From: Gnetum montanum
Taxonomy: Eukaryota > Streptophyta > Gnetopsida > Gnetales > Gnetaceae
Direction of reading: 5' to 3'
NCBI GenBank assembly: GCA_015680685.1
Contig: MNCI01009146.1
Span: forward strand, 625,716-689,715
Length of the DNA stretch: 64,000 nucleotides
The notes beneath the pieces are model-generated. The model was not told where the DNA came from and did not search any database. It worked only from the letters and a program-made list of their open reading frames with translations. This document shows, piece after piece, positions 1 through 11,629 of this stretch (the stretch's first letter is position 1; each line of letters begins with the position of its first letter). The position numbers and the translations under genes are program-made.

Positions 1-1375
1 TAACTCCACCACAATCTATTGGGCAACATCAGTAGTGGCAACACCCGTAGTCATGAGGGATGCCATCGCCTAGACAAAATTATCCTTACTAGCAACTAGA
101 CCCATATGGCTACTACGTGCAGCAGCCATTTTCTCCAAGTAACTCTATGGGTCACACAACCCCACAACATCACTACCAAGTTCGAGAGTATTTTAGAAGG
201 ACTCCCTCTCTTGGAAAAGACACTCCACATGCATACCATCCTCTGAATCCATCCACCTCTCTTACGTCAGAAGTTCCACTACCTCCTACTCCAACAATGC
301 AAGGGGAACTCCCCACTCAACCGCAACAACGTAATGTTATGAGAGTTGTAAACCTTCAAGCTGCTGTTGGTTCTAGCAACCGCAAGAAGAAAAGATCTTT
401 CTTTAGAACCAAAAGCCTAGACAAGCTCTCACAACCACAAGTGGTTGAGTCTCTGTACGCTCCTCCAACACATAAGGCTTCGGAGCTCCCTTCAAACCAA
501 CAATAGAGCTCAATGCATTCGGTTATGTTAACACATACAGTTACTGACTGGATCAAGGTAGGCCACCTTCCCAAGAAACTCTCTGACCCTGGAAGTCCCT
601 TAATCTACCTCCAAGTCGTTGGGAATGAACCTCATAAAGCTCTTCTTGACTCAGGTTCTGAAGTCAACTTAATATCACGAGAGATGTATAAAGCCTAGAA
701 CCTGCCTCCACTAAAGAAGAGCAACATTCAACTAGAGTTGGCTGACCAGTTCATCACCATTCCCTTGGGATTGGTGGAGGACATCATTACCACTGTGTAT
801 GGTTGGTCATACCTAGCCAATTTCCTAATGATAGAAGTCAACAAAAACAAAGGGGAATTTCCAATTATAATGGAAAGGACATGGCTAAGTACAATAGACA
901 CATGCCTAGGAATCCACGATCTTTCCTTGAAAATATCTAAGGTAAACATTTATGGAAATATCGAGAAGAAGAAAGTTCCATGCATCACATATAATGACTC
1001 ATCGGATGATGACATGGAGGAATGCTCAGCATCTCCTACATCCGACTGGTGTGCCCTAGAAACTCTGATACAAAGGTGCCTGTATGTAGCAACCACACAA
1101 CAAGTGGACACCTCGTGGTTGACAGCTAATTGAAAGAGTAACCCACCAACATGCATGGAACGAATTGGGGGAACAACTCATGTTGACAACTAGGGCATAG
1201 ATACATTGGAGTATGAGCATCGTTGACTTCCACCCCTTAACTTGAAAACGTCAGTTGGAAGAAGTTGGACACTTCTAAGAAATTCAAATAGGCACTCGTT
1301 ATTTTGGATCTCTTCCTTTCCATTCAGTCATGGGGGAGATGACCACCTATGCTAATCATTTGGGTCCCTCAGTTC
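1..1375 (+). pseudogene. gag C-terminus and aspartic protease relic (element A)
   Basis: Decayed gag-protease reading frame. Positions 117-506 encode a Pro/Gln/Ser-rich linker; 513-698 and 738-1133 encode a retropepsin-type protease. The catalytic motif is LLDSGSEVNLIS, with the DSGS codons at 648-659, so the active-site Asp is intact in this copy. The C-terminal protease motif corresponding to the usual I(L/I)GRPWL reads IMERTWL here (Gly to Glu, a single transition). The frame is broken by stops at about 505 and 697 and at 1131. In living relatives this protease would cleave the gag polyprotein inside virus-like particles. The same frame, with different stops, is present in element B. Confidence 0.85.
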
Positions 1376-3197
1376 TTTTAAGCTTTTTGTTTTACAAATT
1401 TCGTGAACTTTTCTTGTTCTTGTTTTAGAACATTTTTTATACCTTTTTCATTTCTTTGTGTGTGTGTTATCCATCTTGTCAAGTTTGTCACCAATAAGTG
1501 TTCTTAATTATGGTATGAACTATGTTTCTATTGATTACTAATGTTTGGTTTTTACCTTTAAGTTATGATGTTGATATTAAGGTATGGTTCTTTTGATATG
1601 ATAGGCAATGAGTCCACTTCATCCATACATCCATAGATTTATATGGTCTCCCTTGGCTTGGAAATGCATAGTCCCTTTTTAAATAAGAACTATAACGAAT
1701 CGGTGACTAGGTATTTCTCAAACTAAGGAAGGACTCAAGGTTTGAAAAGGGTGTGACTTCAAGGAAACTTGATGCATTTGTGTTGGCCATTCTCTTGGGT
1801 CTTGGATGGTTTCTTCTTGAGTTCTCTTACTGTTTTGACGTTACCCAATTATCGGGAAGTTGAGCTAAGAAAAATAACAAAGTATTTGCATGGTGTGGTT
1901 CTCACACATAAACACATAAAAAAAAAGAGAAAGTGAGAATTCAAAACACACCCCTTAGAAAAAATAATCATTTGGGGTACAAGCACTAGTTATGGAACTA
2001 AAATAAAAATTTTCCCTCTAACTAAGGACCTTCTCACTTCCCATTCTCTTCTCCTTTGTTTCGTTGGAATGGTAGTGACTCTTTGGTGGAGACATTCTTG
2101 TTACTTCAAGAGGATGGATTGGCTGAATGCATTAATGCAAAGTCATTGGAAATGGTTTGTTGATGCTGGACTTGGAATGGGATCTACTAAGTCACATTAA
2201 TTATGAACTACCCAAGGGGCTGTACACCACCTTGTTCTTGGGATTCCATTCCATTCTCTTCTCTCCATCCTTCTCTCCATTGTTCACCTCATTGCTAGTT
2301 GTATCATTAGTGTATATTTTGGTTGATGCATTGTTTTCTTGTTGGTAAATTCTTGTGGTTAAGACTTTAACTCTTGTCCCAAATGACATTCCTAGAGCCT
2401 ATGGACTCTTCAAATGTGGGTTTGTTAGGGCATTAAGGGCATGATCCTACTTTGGGGAGGACCCACTGACATTCCTATTTGGTGCACTAGTTAAATTCTT
2501 TCCCTTAACATTTTTGCAATCCACTCTATTTTGTTCATTTCCATCCTGAGATCCATTTCATTGACGTTATAGTTGTTTATTTTTCTCCATATTTCTTGTT
2601 ATTTATTCTTTCTCCATTCTATCATTACTGGAGGTTCGCTCTTAGTCATGGGGATCTAGACCCAAATTTTTTAAATTTTCTCCTAACCCCTACACCTTTG
2701 GTAGTCACCACTATGATATCTCCAGATTCGTATTAGCCATACCACAACTCAGCCAATGGACTTTTCACCGAAGCAAGGTATCAATTACATTATGATTCAT
2801 TTACCCTTGCTAATATAAAGACTATGTTATGTGTGTAGATGACAATTATGCAACAACGGATTGGATCTAGAAGAAACACTTGGAATGGAGTGGTGTTGAA
2901 GTAGCTATGAAAAGAATGAGATGGATGGAACGCTTATGGATAGATAACAAAAGGCATAATCTTAGCATTGACAATAGCAAAACTTCTTTCTCTCTCTCAC
3001 TTTCTTAGCTGCCAAATAATGCCTGATGTTAAATGTATAAGGTGTTTACTCTTGTTGTGATGAACACCAGTTTTCTTTTGTCTTGTAATGATGATCCATT
3101 CACATGTCATACCATTCACCAGTAGTTCCATTTGAGCCAATAATCCCATACCTTCCCAGTATTTTGTAAGGAACTCGACGATGAGTTTTTATTCAGT
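1376..3197 (+). other. Non-coding 3' tail of element A
   Basis: About 1.8 kb, T-rich, without a convincing long reading frame. It aligns from end to end with 58507-60287 of element B, including a poly-A run (about 1918-1927), so it is a fixed part of this family and not random flank. A short frame near 2757-3000 has a counterpart in B at 59830-60132 but is frameshifted here. Parts of it also resemble, in reverse orientation, the 35.1-37.0 kb tail of element C. Confidence 0.7.
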
Positions 3198-3207
3198 TAT
3201 GGGAGTA

Positions 3208-3597
3208 TGATGGGACACGATATCGCATGGGCCGTGATATCGCATCCCACGCGATATCGTAGTGCACCGCCAAATCTATAAATAAGAGGTGGCTCTCCTT
3301 TATTTCTCATCTAGGCCTAGACTGTAGCAAAAATTTGGTAGTTTTTCTTCTCCAGAGATAGAATAATTTCCATGTACCTACAGTAGGAGCTCCAAAGTGA
3401 ACATATCTTTATTTGAGCAAATATTGTACCTGAACAGAAGTTTGTGTATGAAAATAAAGACGCACTTCTTGGATAATCCTTGCAATGCATGGAATAGGAT
3501 AAATAGGATGTTATTTATTGTTATTTACTATTTATTGATTAAATTATTTATTAGTAATTAAATCTCTCTCAACCCTTCTCCCATAGTTAAGTGCATT
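3208..3597 (+). repeat. 3' LTR of element A, truncated by the gap
   Basis: Begins TGATGGGACAC right after a polypurine-like tract and aligns with both LTRs of element B (54155-54967, 60298-61125). The remaining half should lie inside the N run. The end of the visible part (AATCTCTCTCAACCCTT) matches the same point in B. Confidence 0.85.
3219..3284 (+). promoter_or_regulatory. GATATC cluster and TATA box in LTR of element A
   Basis: Three GATATC palindromes at 3219-3224, 3236-3241 and 3253-3258, then TATAAATA at 3277-3284, only about 70 bp from the LTR start. The same layout recurs in elements B, C and D. This is the likely core promoter of the element. Confidence 0.6.
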
Positions 3598-4328
3598 NNN
3601 NNNNNNNNNNNNNNNNNNNNNNNNNNNNNNNNNNNNNNNNNNNNNNNNNNNNNNNNNNNNNNNNNNNNNNNNNNNNNNNNNNNNNNNNNNNNNNNNNNNN
3701 NNNNNNNNNNNNNNNNNNNNNNNNNNNNNNNNNNNNNNNNNNNNNNNNNNNNNNNNNNNNNNNNNNNNNNNNNNNNNNNNNNNNNNNNNNNNNNNNNNNN
3801 NNNNNNNNNNNNNNNNNNNNNNNNNNNNNNNNNNNNNNNNNNNNNNNNNNNNNNNNNNNNNNNNNNNNNNNNNNNNNNNNNNNNNNNNNNNNNNNNNNNN
3901 NNNNNNNNNNNNNNNNNNNNNNNNNNNNNNNNNNNNNNNNNNNNNNNNNNNNNNNNNNNNNNNNNNNNNNNNNNNNNNNNNNNNNNNNNNNNNNNNNNNN
4001 NNNNNNNNNNNNNNNNNNNNNNNNNNNNNNNNNNNNNNNNNNNNNNNNNNNNNNNNNNNNNNNNNNNNNNNNNNNNNNNNNNNNNNNNNNNNNNNNNNNN
4101 NNNNNNNNNNNNNNNNNNNNNNNNNNNNNNNNNNNNNNNNNNNNNNNNNNNNNNNNNNNNNNNNNNNNNNNNNNNNNNNNNNNNNNNNNNNNNNNNNNNN
4201 NNNNNNNNNNNNNNNNNNNNNNNNNNNNNNNNNNNNNNNNNNNNNNNNNNNNNNNNNNNNNNNNNNNNNNNNNNNNNNNNNNNNNNNNNNNNNNNNNNNN
4301 NNNNNNNNNNNNNNNNNNNNNNNNNNNN
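3598..4328. other. Assembly gap (N run)
   Basis: A run of 731 unknown bases. Apparent reading frames across it are artefacts. It hides the end of element A's 3' LTR and the start of the next unit. Confidence 0.99.
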
Positions 4329-5880
4329 TCAAGAATCATTCAGGTAACTTCTTGTGCATAAAGATGCATACTTGTACATTTTGAAACTTTGCTCTTTTAG
4401 GATTTTTTATTATTTTAATAAAAATTAGTAGTTCATTTATTTGTGAAATTTTATTCTTAGTTTAACTTTTGTGCTATTTCTTAGAATTAGATCTACATTC
4501 TCTGTTAAATTATATTGCACAATTTACAATTTCTAAGTCCCTGGGTGATAAAAAAGATCATCTAGCATGCTTTGAATCCTCTTGTTTGGAGGCCCGTTGG
4601 ATCCAAAGTTATTTGTTTCAATTGAAATTTTTGGTCTTCCAAGAACTAAATTTTTCAAGCATTAAAGTTTTTGGTCATAGAATGAGGACCTCCACCCAAG
4701 CTCTTCACCAAAATCTAATTTTCCTCTCAAAAATAATTGTTTGCACTTTAAAAACCTTAAAACCATTTAAAAATTTTTTGGTAAGGAAAAACCAACATTA
4801 CTGCCCATTTTCTTGTAACTAAAACCCAATGTAGTAGTTGTAGGTGATTTGGGTATTTACAAGATTTTCAAAGTAGTTGTTAGACCTTTAAAAGCTAGCA
4901 TGGGTGCTAAAAAAACTTGTTATTCTTCCAAGCTAAAATCTAAGTTTGTATATTCCAAAGGCCAATGTAGCTCAGCTTCAACTACCCAAATCCCTTGTTG
5001 TGAAATTTTGTGGTTAACGCCAGTGTGGTTCTCTCCAAAAATCTAGCATGGTATTGGGAAAATCAAACATTTTACACATACCTTTTTTAAAAACTAGTGC
5101 ACCTTGTTTTGGAGGGGGTATCACCAATGTTGTTTTGTTGGGAAAAAAATTGATTACTTACTCCCATTTTCCCCCTTAAGTGTAGCCCTTGATGGAAAAG
5201 CCATTATAGTTGGCTTTATCAACATAAAAACCTCTTATAGTTTTCCACATGTAGTGTACACCCTTATCACTATAACCTACATTGCACCTGTAGTTGTAGT
5301 TTCTACCATTTTCCAGCCATACCCCTTTTGTACCTTTCCACTTGTTGAAATTTTGATTTAATTAATTAAAACTTAAATCAATCACTCCCACCTTTTCCCC
5401 TTTACCAAACTACCTAGGATAGTTTTGTGGATCCTGCCCATGAACCCTAGCATTTCTTTTCAAGATACGTAGTGTATATTTCAAAAAAAAAATATTTTTC
5501 TTGGTTGCACAACAAAACCCAGCGTAGTTTCCATAAATGGAAAGTACACCAACACCCCTTAAAAAAGTAAATCATAAACTTGCTATTTTCATCACCAACA
5601 TATTTTTGGAAAAATACGAGCTTATCTTTCCAAAATCAAACATATTACCAATAATCATTTTTTATATTTAAATTTTTACAACAATTGCTAGACTTTTCAA
5701 AGCCTAGCTTAGCTTTTCAAAGCCCAGCTTAGTTTTGTTGGTGCTAGTTAATGTCTTTTTGCAAATCAACCATTCTACCACTAGATCTTGTAGACATGAC
5801 CTCTAGGCAAGATGTAGTTCATGTCTCTAAGCTGAAAGACCCTACAATCATAGAATGAAGAGAGTCACTTAGGCAAGGGG
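4329..5880 (+). repeat. LTR/leader-like region of a Tat/Ogre-like element (copy F1)
   Basis: AT-rich, no convincing gene. It is homologous in order to 12780-13384 (plus strand) and to the reverse complement of about 7570-8700, and it lies directly upstream of a gag-like relic that has a counterpart at 31.65 kb. It is therefore read as LTR U5 and/or 5' leader of a Tat/Ogre-like family. The 5' boundary is in the gap, and I cannot place the LTR end or a primer-binding site. Short frames at 4469-4822 and 5104-5361 fall in this repeat and show no protein features. Confidence 0.5.
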
Positions 5881-5897
5881 ACAAGAACCCAAAATTT

Positions 5898-7560
5898 ATG
5901 ATGATTAATGAGGAATTCTACAACTTCCTCTTTTCAAAAATGCAAGCCAGTCTCTTGATACCACACTTCAAATCTAATGCTAGTCATCAATTCAAAATTA
6001 TACATTGGGATGGAAACGAATATATCTCATCTTCTTATGACCAAATCCTCCTCATCGGCCTTTATACAAAAATTCTCATACAACTCATAGAGATTGATGA
6101 GTTTAGTGAGGAAATTAGCTTAGAGGATTACCAAGAGGAACAAGACGAGTTTGAGATAGAGCAGGAGCTAGAAAAATTTATCAAAAACCTTCCCCAACGG
6201 TTAGCTTCCCAAGAAACCACCTCTAGCTCTATACCTCTACTATCCTCTACAGGGTTGGTACCTTAGTTCCCTCATACCTATCCCACCAGGTTTAGGTCAA
6301 CACCTGGCATGGTTGCATACCAAGCCCAACCTACTTTTTAATTAGCCTTTAGGTTTCATTGATGCCCTTTTCCACATAACCTCACTCTCTTCACCTACCC
6401 CTAGTGATGACTACCTCACCGTCTCCCTTTGTCATACTAGCTGGACCCTCATTGGGGCCCCAAGCAACACAAGCCTCTATACTCCCTTTTCTCCCTTAGT
6501 ATTACATATCTGAACTCAAACTTATTTCTACTTGTTTAACCCACCTATGACAATGGTTACATGATCTCTTCCCTCTATGTCAATGTCAATTGTACAACCT
6601 CAAGCCTCACAACTTACTCCTCAACCATTGATACAAATACTATAGCTCATGAGGATACCCCAAGGCTTGGATCAAGCCTTCAAAATGATCCAAGACAGAG
6701 ATACAAAAACTCAAGGCTAGTACAACTTAGATGGTCAAGGTTCTAGACTTTTAACAAGATGATCCTATAAGCCTTGCTATGCCTCAAATAACCTTAGCTA
6801 TGGGCATGCCCATATCCAACTTCACCAAATATAATTATGAAGGGGATTCCAATACACATCTAGTCACCTTCTTGTTTAAGTCTCTATTTTTGCAAGCTTG
6901 GCCACATAGGATACTTAGGATTTTCCCTATGTCCCTTAAGTATAAGGCTCTAGATTGGTATTGAACCTTTCTTAGAGGTTTATTGTCTTCCCTTGAGGGC
7001 CTAATAAAATAAATTTTCAATCACTTCAAATACAACTTGAAGCCATATGCTAGGATTGACCAATTAATGAAATTAAGGTAGGGGCCACTTGAACTATTCA
7101 AAAGGTTCATTCAAAGATGGAATTCAATGCTCAATGAGATTTTAGAGCCAATTTCTGAGACCCACATCTTAGCCATCTACAAGGGAGTAGTAAATGACTT
7201 TATCAAGTCAAAGGTCTACTACTTAGAGCCTTGATCATTGTGTCAAGCCTTCTTGTAAACTAAGAACATTGAGGAGGTAGTTAAGGCAAGCAATGATCTA
7301 GCCTATGTGGCCTATAAAAACCAACATGTAAGGAGGGATAGTAAGAAAACTAGGTAAGAACATACAACCATGGCTGCAGCATCCAAGGAGTTAAAACACA
7401 TAGAGAGGCAAGGATCGCCACCACACAACACATCCCCTAACTCATCCCAACCATTCACTTCCTATGATCCAAATTAACCAAGAAAAAAATTTGGGCAGAA
7501 GGGTAGATCTAAGTACAAAAGGTTTCCTATGAAGCCTTTTGAGCTCTTAGAATAGTTGCT
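5898..7560 (+). pseudogene. gag-like polyprotein relic of a Tat/Ogre-like element (copy F1)
   Basis: The first block (5898-6266, 122 residues) is acidic towards its end and shares the stretch DG(N/K)EYI with a matching block at about 31690-31930 in element E. A Ser/Thr/Pro-rich linker follows, with stops. The second block (about 6779-7330) is a typical Ty3/gypsy capsid-type region: the motif YKALDWY, then LSSLEGLI, FNHFKYNLKP, QLMKLR, GPLELFKRFIQRW. Several stops interrupt it (for example at 6962 and about 7010). It would have formed the virus-like particle core. The coding match ends near 7560, where an inverted leader copy begins, so the protease is missing here. No start is certain; the ATG at 5898 begins the conserved block. 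Confidence 0.65.
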
Positions 7561-7569
7561 TAAAGGAAA

Positions 7570-9000
7570 CTGTATATAACATAAGTAACTATTTGAAGAG
7601 GCTCCTAAGAGACATGCACAAGGTGCAAGAGGTTATAACTAGAAAAGTAGTTAAAAATACAATTGTAGGTATGGTGCAGGTTGTAGTGGATATGGTGAGA
7701 TAGTATTTGAGATAGGTAACACCAACTACATTGGCTTTAATAGTAGGATCTATGCTAGAGAGTGTGTAGTAGAGCACTATATTGCCTAGCCAACTATGTT
7801 GGGATAGGTGGTGAGAGATGGTCTTGGTTAGTAAAACCAAGTTGGGAATATTTCCCCCTAAAGAAGATGAGCTAATTTTAAAAATTAAATATAAAAATTT
7901 TGGATTTTCCAAGGACTACGTTGGAGTCCTAGAAATGTCTACGCTAGCTTTTCTACAGAATTTCATAGTAGATGTATTTGGGTTTTTGTATGGATCTACA
8001 TTGGCCCCTAAACCCAAATGTAGTTTCCAAAAATCAAAATTTGTAGGTTTTCAATTTAGACTACGTTGGGTTTTAAAGAATCCAACAATTGTTGTGAAAA
8101 TATTGCAAAAACCCAAATCACCCACCACAACTATGCTAGGTATTATGTGTAGGAATTTGAACATTAACGATGGTTTTGATGTTTGATACTTGTAGGTTTT
8201 AGAGTTTAGAATGTGTAAAAGTTGGTTTTATAAAATACTTGGAAAATGTTTAGGCTGAGAATTTGGGTGGAGCCCTCTAATGCTTGAAAACTTCGGTTGT
8301 TAGAAAACAAAAAAATTCTAGGTGAGATAGCCTAATCTTGGATCCCAAGGACCTTTGAGAAATATGATTTAAGGCACCCTAGATGGTCTTGTTAATCACC
8401 CAAGGACTTAGAAATTGTTAAATAGTGTAAAAGAATTAAAGAAAAAAAATTTTAGATGTAACCAAAAGAAATAGAAAAAATAAACTTGCAAAAATGAATG
8501 AAATAAAATTTTTATTAAAAATAATAATGATTATGGATGCAAAAATTTTAAGAGAGAATAATTTTTTTAAGCTTAAAATGTATAAAGATTTGTGTGAGAA
8601 GTGGTTGTAGTCCTAGTGAAACTGCTAGAGTGCTTCATGCAATCAGCTCCATGTTCTAGATGCTCCAAAGTTCTACTCTTAAAAGTCTTTGCTGGTTCTC
8701 AGGTTGGATCTACTACATCAGTTGAAAAATGGTTAGGGTAATTGTTTGAATTTTTGATGTTGGATAATTTCTTTTATAGTCTCCAATGCTCAACCAATTG
8801 CTAGTTGACCAAAAAAGTCCTTTGAAAGTGTAGGAATTTTGTTTAAATAGGTTGCTAGTGTTCAATTTGTTGCTACAAATTTTCTGCCATAATTGTTGAT
8901 AGATTGAAATCATGTGCAGGTGTGGTAGGCTTTCAACTCCACCATAGTTTCCATTTATGATAAGTTTTGGTACCCCTAAGACACAAAGACCATGATTCTT
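7570..9000 (-). repeat. Inverted LTR/leader-like copy (F2) of the Tat/Ogre-like family
   Basis: The reverse complement of this stretch follows 4450-5400 in order. Clear anchors are the TTCTAAGTCC(C/T)TGGGTGAT segment (4530s against about 8390-8412 reversed) and the AGCATTA...CTCCACCCAA segment (about 4660-4700 against 8265-8290 reversed). The left junction, about 7565-7575, is abrupt against the gag relic. It may be part of a separate minus-strand insertion or an inverted rearrangement; the right end cannot be fixed. Confidence 0.5.
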
Positions 9001-10410
9001 ATCATAAATAGTAAACAAACTTTTCCAACTATGCTAGCTTCTCCCACCAACACTGGCATTGTGGTAGCAATGCTGGAGTTGTTGGAACAATGCTAAAATT
9101 TGTGAAGAAATCAAATCCCTAGCCACTCAAATGCTAGCTTTGTAACACCCACACTAGGTTTTGGCAAGTATGCTTGGTTTTTCTGGAAAATTAAAAACCC
9201 AACACTAGGTGTAGGTGGTTCTATCATAGTTGAGGATATACACCAACAAAAATCCATGAAAATACCACTTTGTTTGTCCAAAAGTCATTTTTAACCTTAC
9301 CAAGCCCAAATATACACATGGTGTGACTTTTTCTTTACTTGGAGAGTGAGGCTACGACAACTTATGAGACATTTTTTTAGCCCCAAAAGTTAAAGCATGT
9401 AAAATTGCATCTCATGGATTACAATCTTCACATTTTTCAATAAAATTCTAGCCTCATGTTTAATGGTAAGGTTTACAAGTTGCAATATGAAATTTCTTAG
9501 TGGTGTTTCACCTAGTGTATTTATGCAGTATAGTATCCACATGAGTTTAATGACTATTAGGATGGATTTCAAAAAGGCCTTGCACAATAAAAAAAACCAT
9601 TAAAACATTATATAACAATAAGGAAAATTCAACAACACTAAACAAAAATATCAATAATGTTAACATCAACATATAAGAAAAAATAACTAAATCCAATGTT
9701 ACAACCATGATAAAAAACAAAATTGAACTTATTGACATTATGTTGTAAAAAACTAAGTAAAAGCTAAGTAACATAATATAATGGTGGCAATGAGAGTTAA
9801 AGAATTCATAAAAAAATTACTAAAATTTTATTTCAAACATTAAAGTATAAAAACAAGCCTATAAAGAATTTAAACCTATGCTAATAATGTACTGATAACT
9901 ATAGAAAAATTTCAATTTAAATTGAATGAAAGTTTTGCTAGAAATCCCAATTTACAGTGAAAAAGCTATAGTAAAACTTTGGGAAGGCTAGAGAAAAAAT
10001 TCAAACAGCTATTAAAAACCAATATACTCCATATAAATAACCTTTAGAGACCTTGAAAATAGCCTACAAAACACAAAACACTGACCAACACTGCCAGTGC
10101 AAGCTGGGAAGCTTGCAGGCCTAGTAGCTGAAACTTCAACTATATAGGGTAGTTCATATAATAAAAAATTTGAGAAAATCCTTCATGTATTTATGCATTA
10201 GTGTAACAACCATTACACTTAGAATGGCTACCCAACACTCAACGAACTCAATGTTCACAAAAGAAAAGTATAATTCTATTGGATTTACTTGGTTTTTAAT
10301 CTCAAATAACATTTTAACCTTGGGTGGGCTACATAGGATGCCTTACAAATAAATCACAAAAGTCCCAATACAATGGTATTTAGAGCCTTAAACAAAAAAT
10401 ACACTAAGAT
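9000..10410. other. AT-rich sequence without recognised gene
   Basis: No coherent reading frame on either strand. The left part carries ATGCTAG-type words like those in the neighbouring family, so it is probably more decayed Tat/Ogre-like leader or LTR. Short minus-strand frames at 9390-9774 are low-complexity and I do not call them. Confidence 0.4.
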
Positions 10411-11557
10411 TGATGCCCAAGCATATATCAAAACCTTGGAATGGATTGGAGGCTATGGCCATGGTCATGATGCATCTCCATGCTACACATCCTTGATCCA
10501 TTATGGTCAAGAAGGCTCCATCTCAAACTAGAACACTAGACATTATCATCAAAGGACTCCAAGTGCTAGAAAATGATCTAAAACACCTAAAATAAGGCAT
10601 TTCAAATATTGATAATCTTTGTGACATAGTTAGAGACCCAACGATAGCAACTAAGAATGATCCTAAGCTACCAAAGTACTTTATATTCAATAGGTTTTTC
10701 CATTATCATCAAATGGCTAGCTATGACACTAATATTTTTTTAGCATTAAAGGATGAACTCCAAAATATGATAGACCATGGGCATTGGGTGTTGAATAAGC
10801 CTAACTTTCTAAGCACCAACAATAACTCCAATATCGTAGCCTCATTCATGGAAAGTAAACAATCTAATCCTTCTAGGAAATCATTTGTCATCAAAGTACC
10901 ACTGTAGCCCCAAAACGCAAAGCCTAGAGAGCCCTTTGTCATATGGGTAACACCTCCTCTGGACACTAATAAGTCTTTCATCATATGTGTTCCTCCTTCA
11001 ATGGCATCAACTTCACAACCTAGACCATGAGATACTAATCCTCCAAAGCCTAAGGAACCATTTGTTATCTGAGTCCCTCCACCTTCGACAAGTAAAATGA
11101 TGATAAACCATGATCAAACCCCACACCTAGTTGCCCACAACTCAAAGGTTAGCAAGAAAGAATCATTACAATGGCAATGAAATAAACCTATCACCAAACC
11201 AACAATGAAGCCCACTAAAGATAACCAACAACAAAGGGCTTTGAAACAAGCTACACCAAGACCAACTACACCCATGGACCCAAGGTACCCACATTGAAAC
11301 CAGAGCCATACACTCTAGAAAGGATGGAGGAAGTTATGAATACTAAAGCTGAAAGGTCATACACCAAGGAAAATAATTTCCTCACAACAATGGAACAAGC
11401 CAAATGGACATTGAAACAAAAGAACATATCATTGAACTTGTACAACTTGGTCATGGCCTCTCTTGCTCATAAGGATGCACTATCTCAAGTGTTGACCTCT
11501 ATCCTTATGAGTAGAGACATGGCCACCAATAGAGAGTCTACTAAAAAACCATGAAAA
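10411..11557 (+). pseudogene. gag-protease linker relic, Tat/Ogre-like
   Basis: Two recognisable blocks. At about 10650-10905 the frame resembles the degenerate zinc-knuckle and linker of Tat gag: FHYHQMASYDT (ancestral Cys and Gly-His positions lost), then ALKDELQNMIDHGHW, followed by a proline-rich linker with repeated phrases around KPREPFVI and KPKEPFVI. At about 11294-11554 the frame MKPEPYTLERMEEV... ends in NLYNLVMASLAHKDALSQVL, which resembles the segment just before the protease in Ogre/Tat elements (the pattern SLLxLLxxSxxHRxALxKVL, from family knowledge). The catalytic protease half is not recognisable after 11557. The block is broken by stops and probably belongs with copy F1 or another family member. 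Confidence 0.55.
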
Positions 11558-11629
11558 TTTGCATGTTGTAACCATTTTTTATCATGTAGCCTTCATCCCA
11601 TGAAACCTGACATAAAGAATTCATTGTAA

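Larger units (their letters stand above)
1..3597 (+). mobile_element. Element A: pol-less Athila-like LTR retrotransposon, 3' part
   Basis: This is the 3' portion of a Ty3/gypsy element whose 5' half lies before the window. Order seen: gag C-terminus, aspartic protease, about 1.8 kb of non-coding tail, polypurine-like tract (TTATGGGAGTA, about 3198-3207), then a 3' LTR that runs into the assembly gap. It matches element B (54155-61125) segment by segment, including the place where the protease reading frame passes directly into the non-coding tail. No reverse transcriptase, RNase H or integrase is present between protease and LTR. The element is dead, with several in-frame stops. The assignment rests on the protease and on colinearity with B; the lineage call (Athila-like) comes from the related complete element C. 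Confidence 0.85.

Noticed and set aside
3544-4361. Long open frames on both strands across 3544-4361
   Set aside because: They run through unknown bases of the assembly gap.
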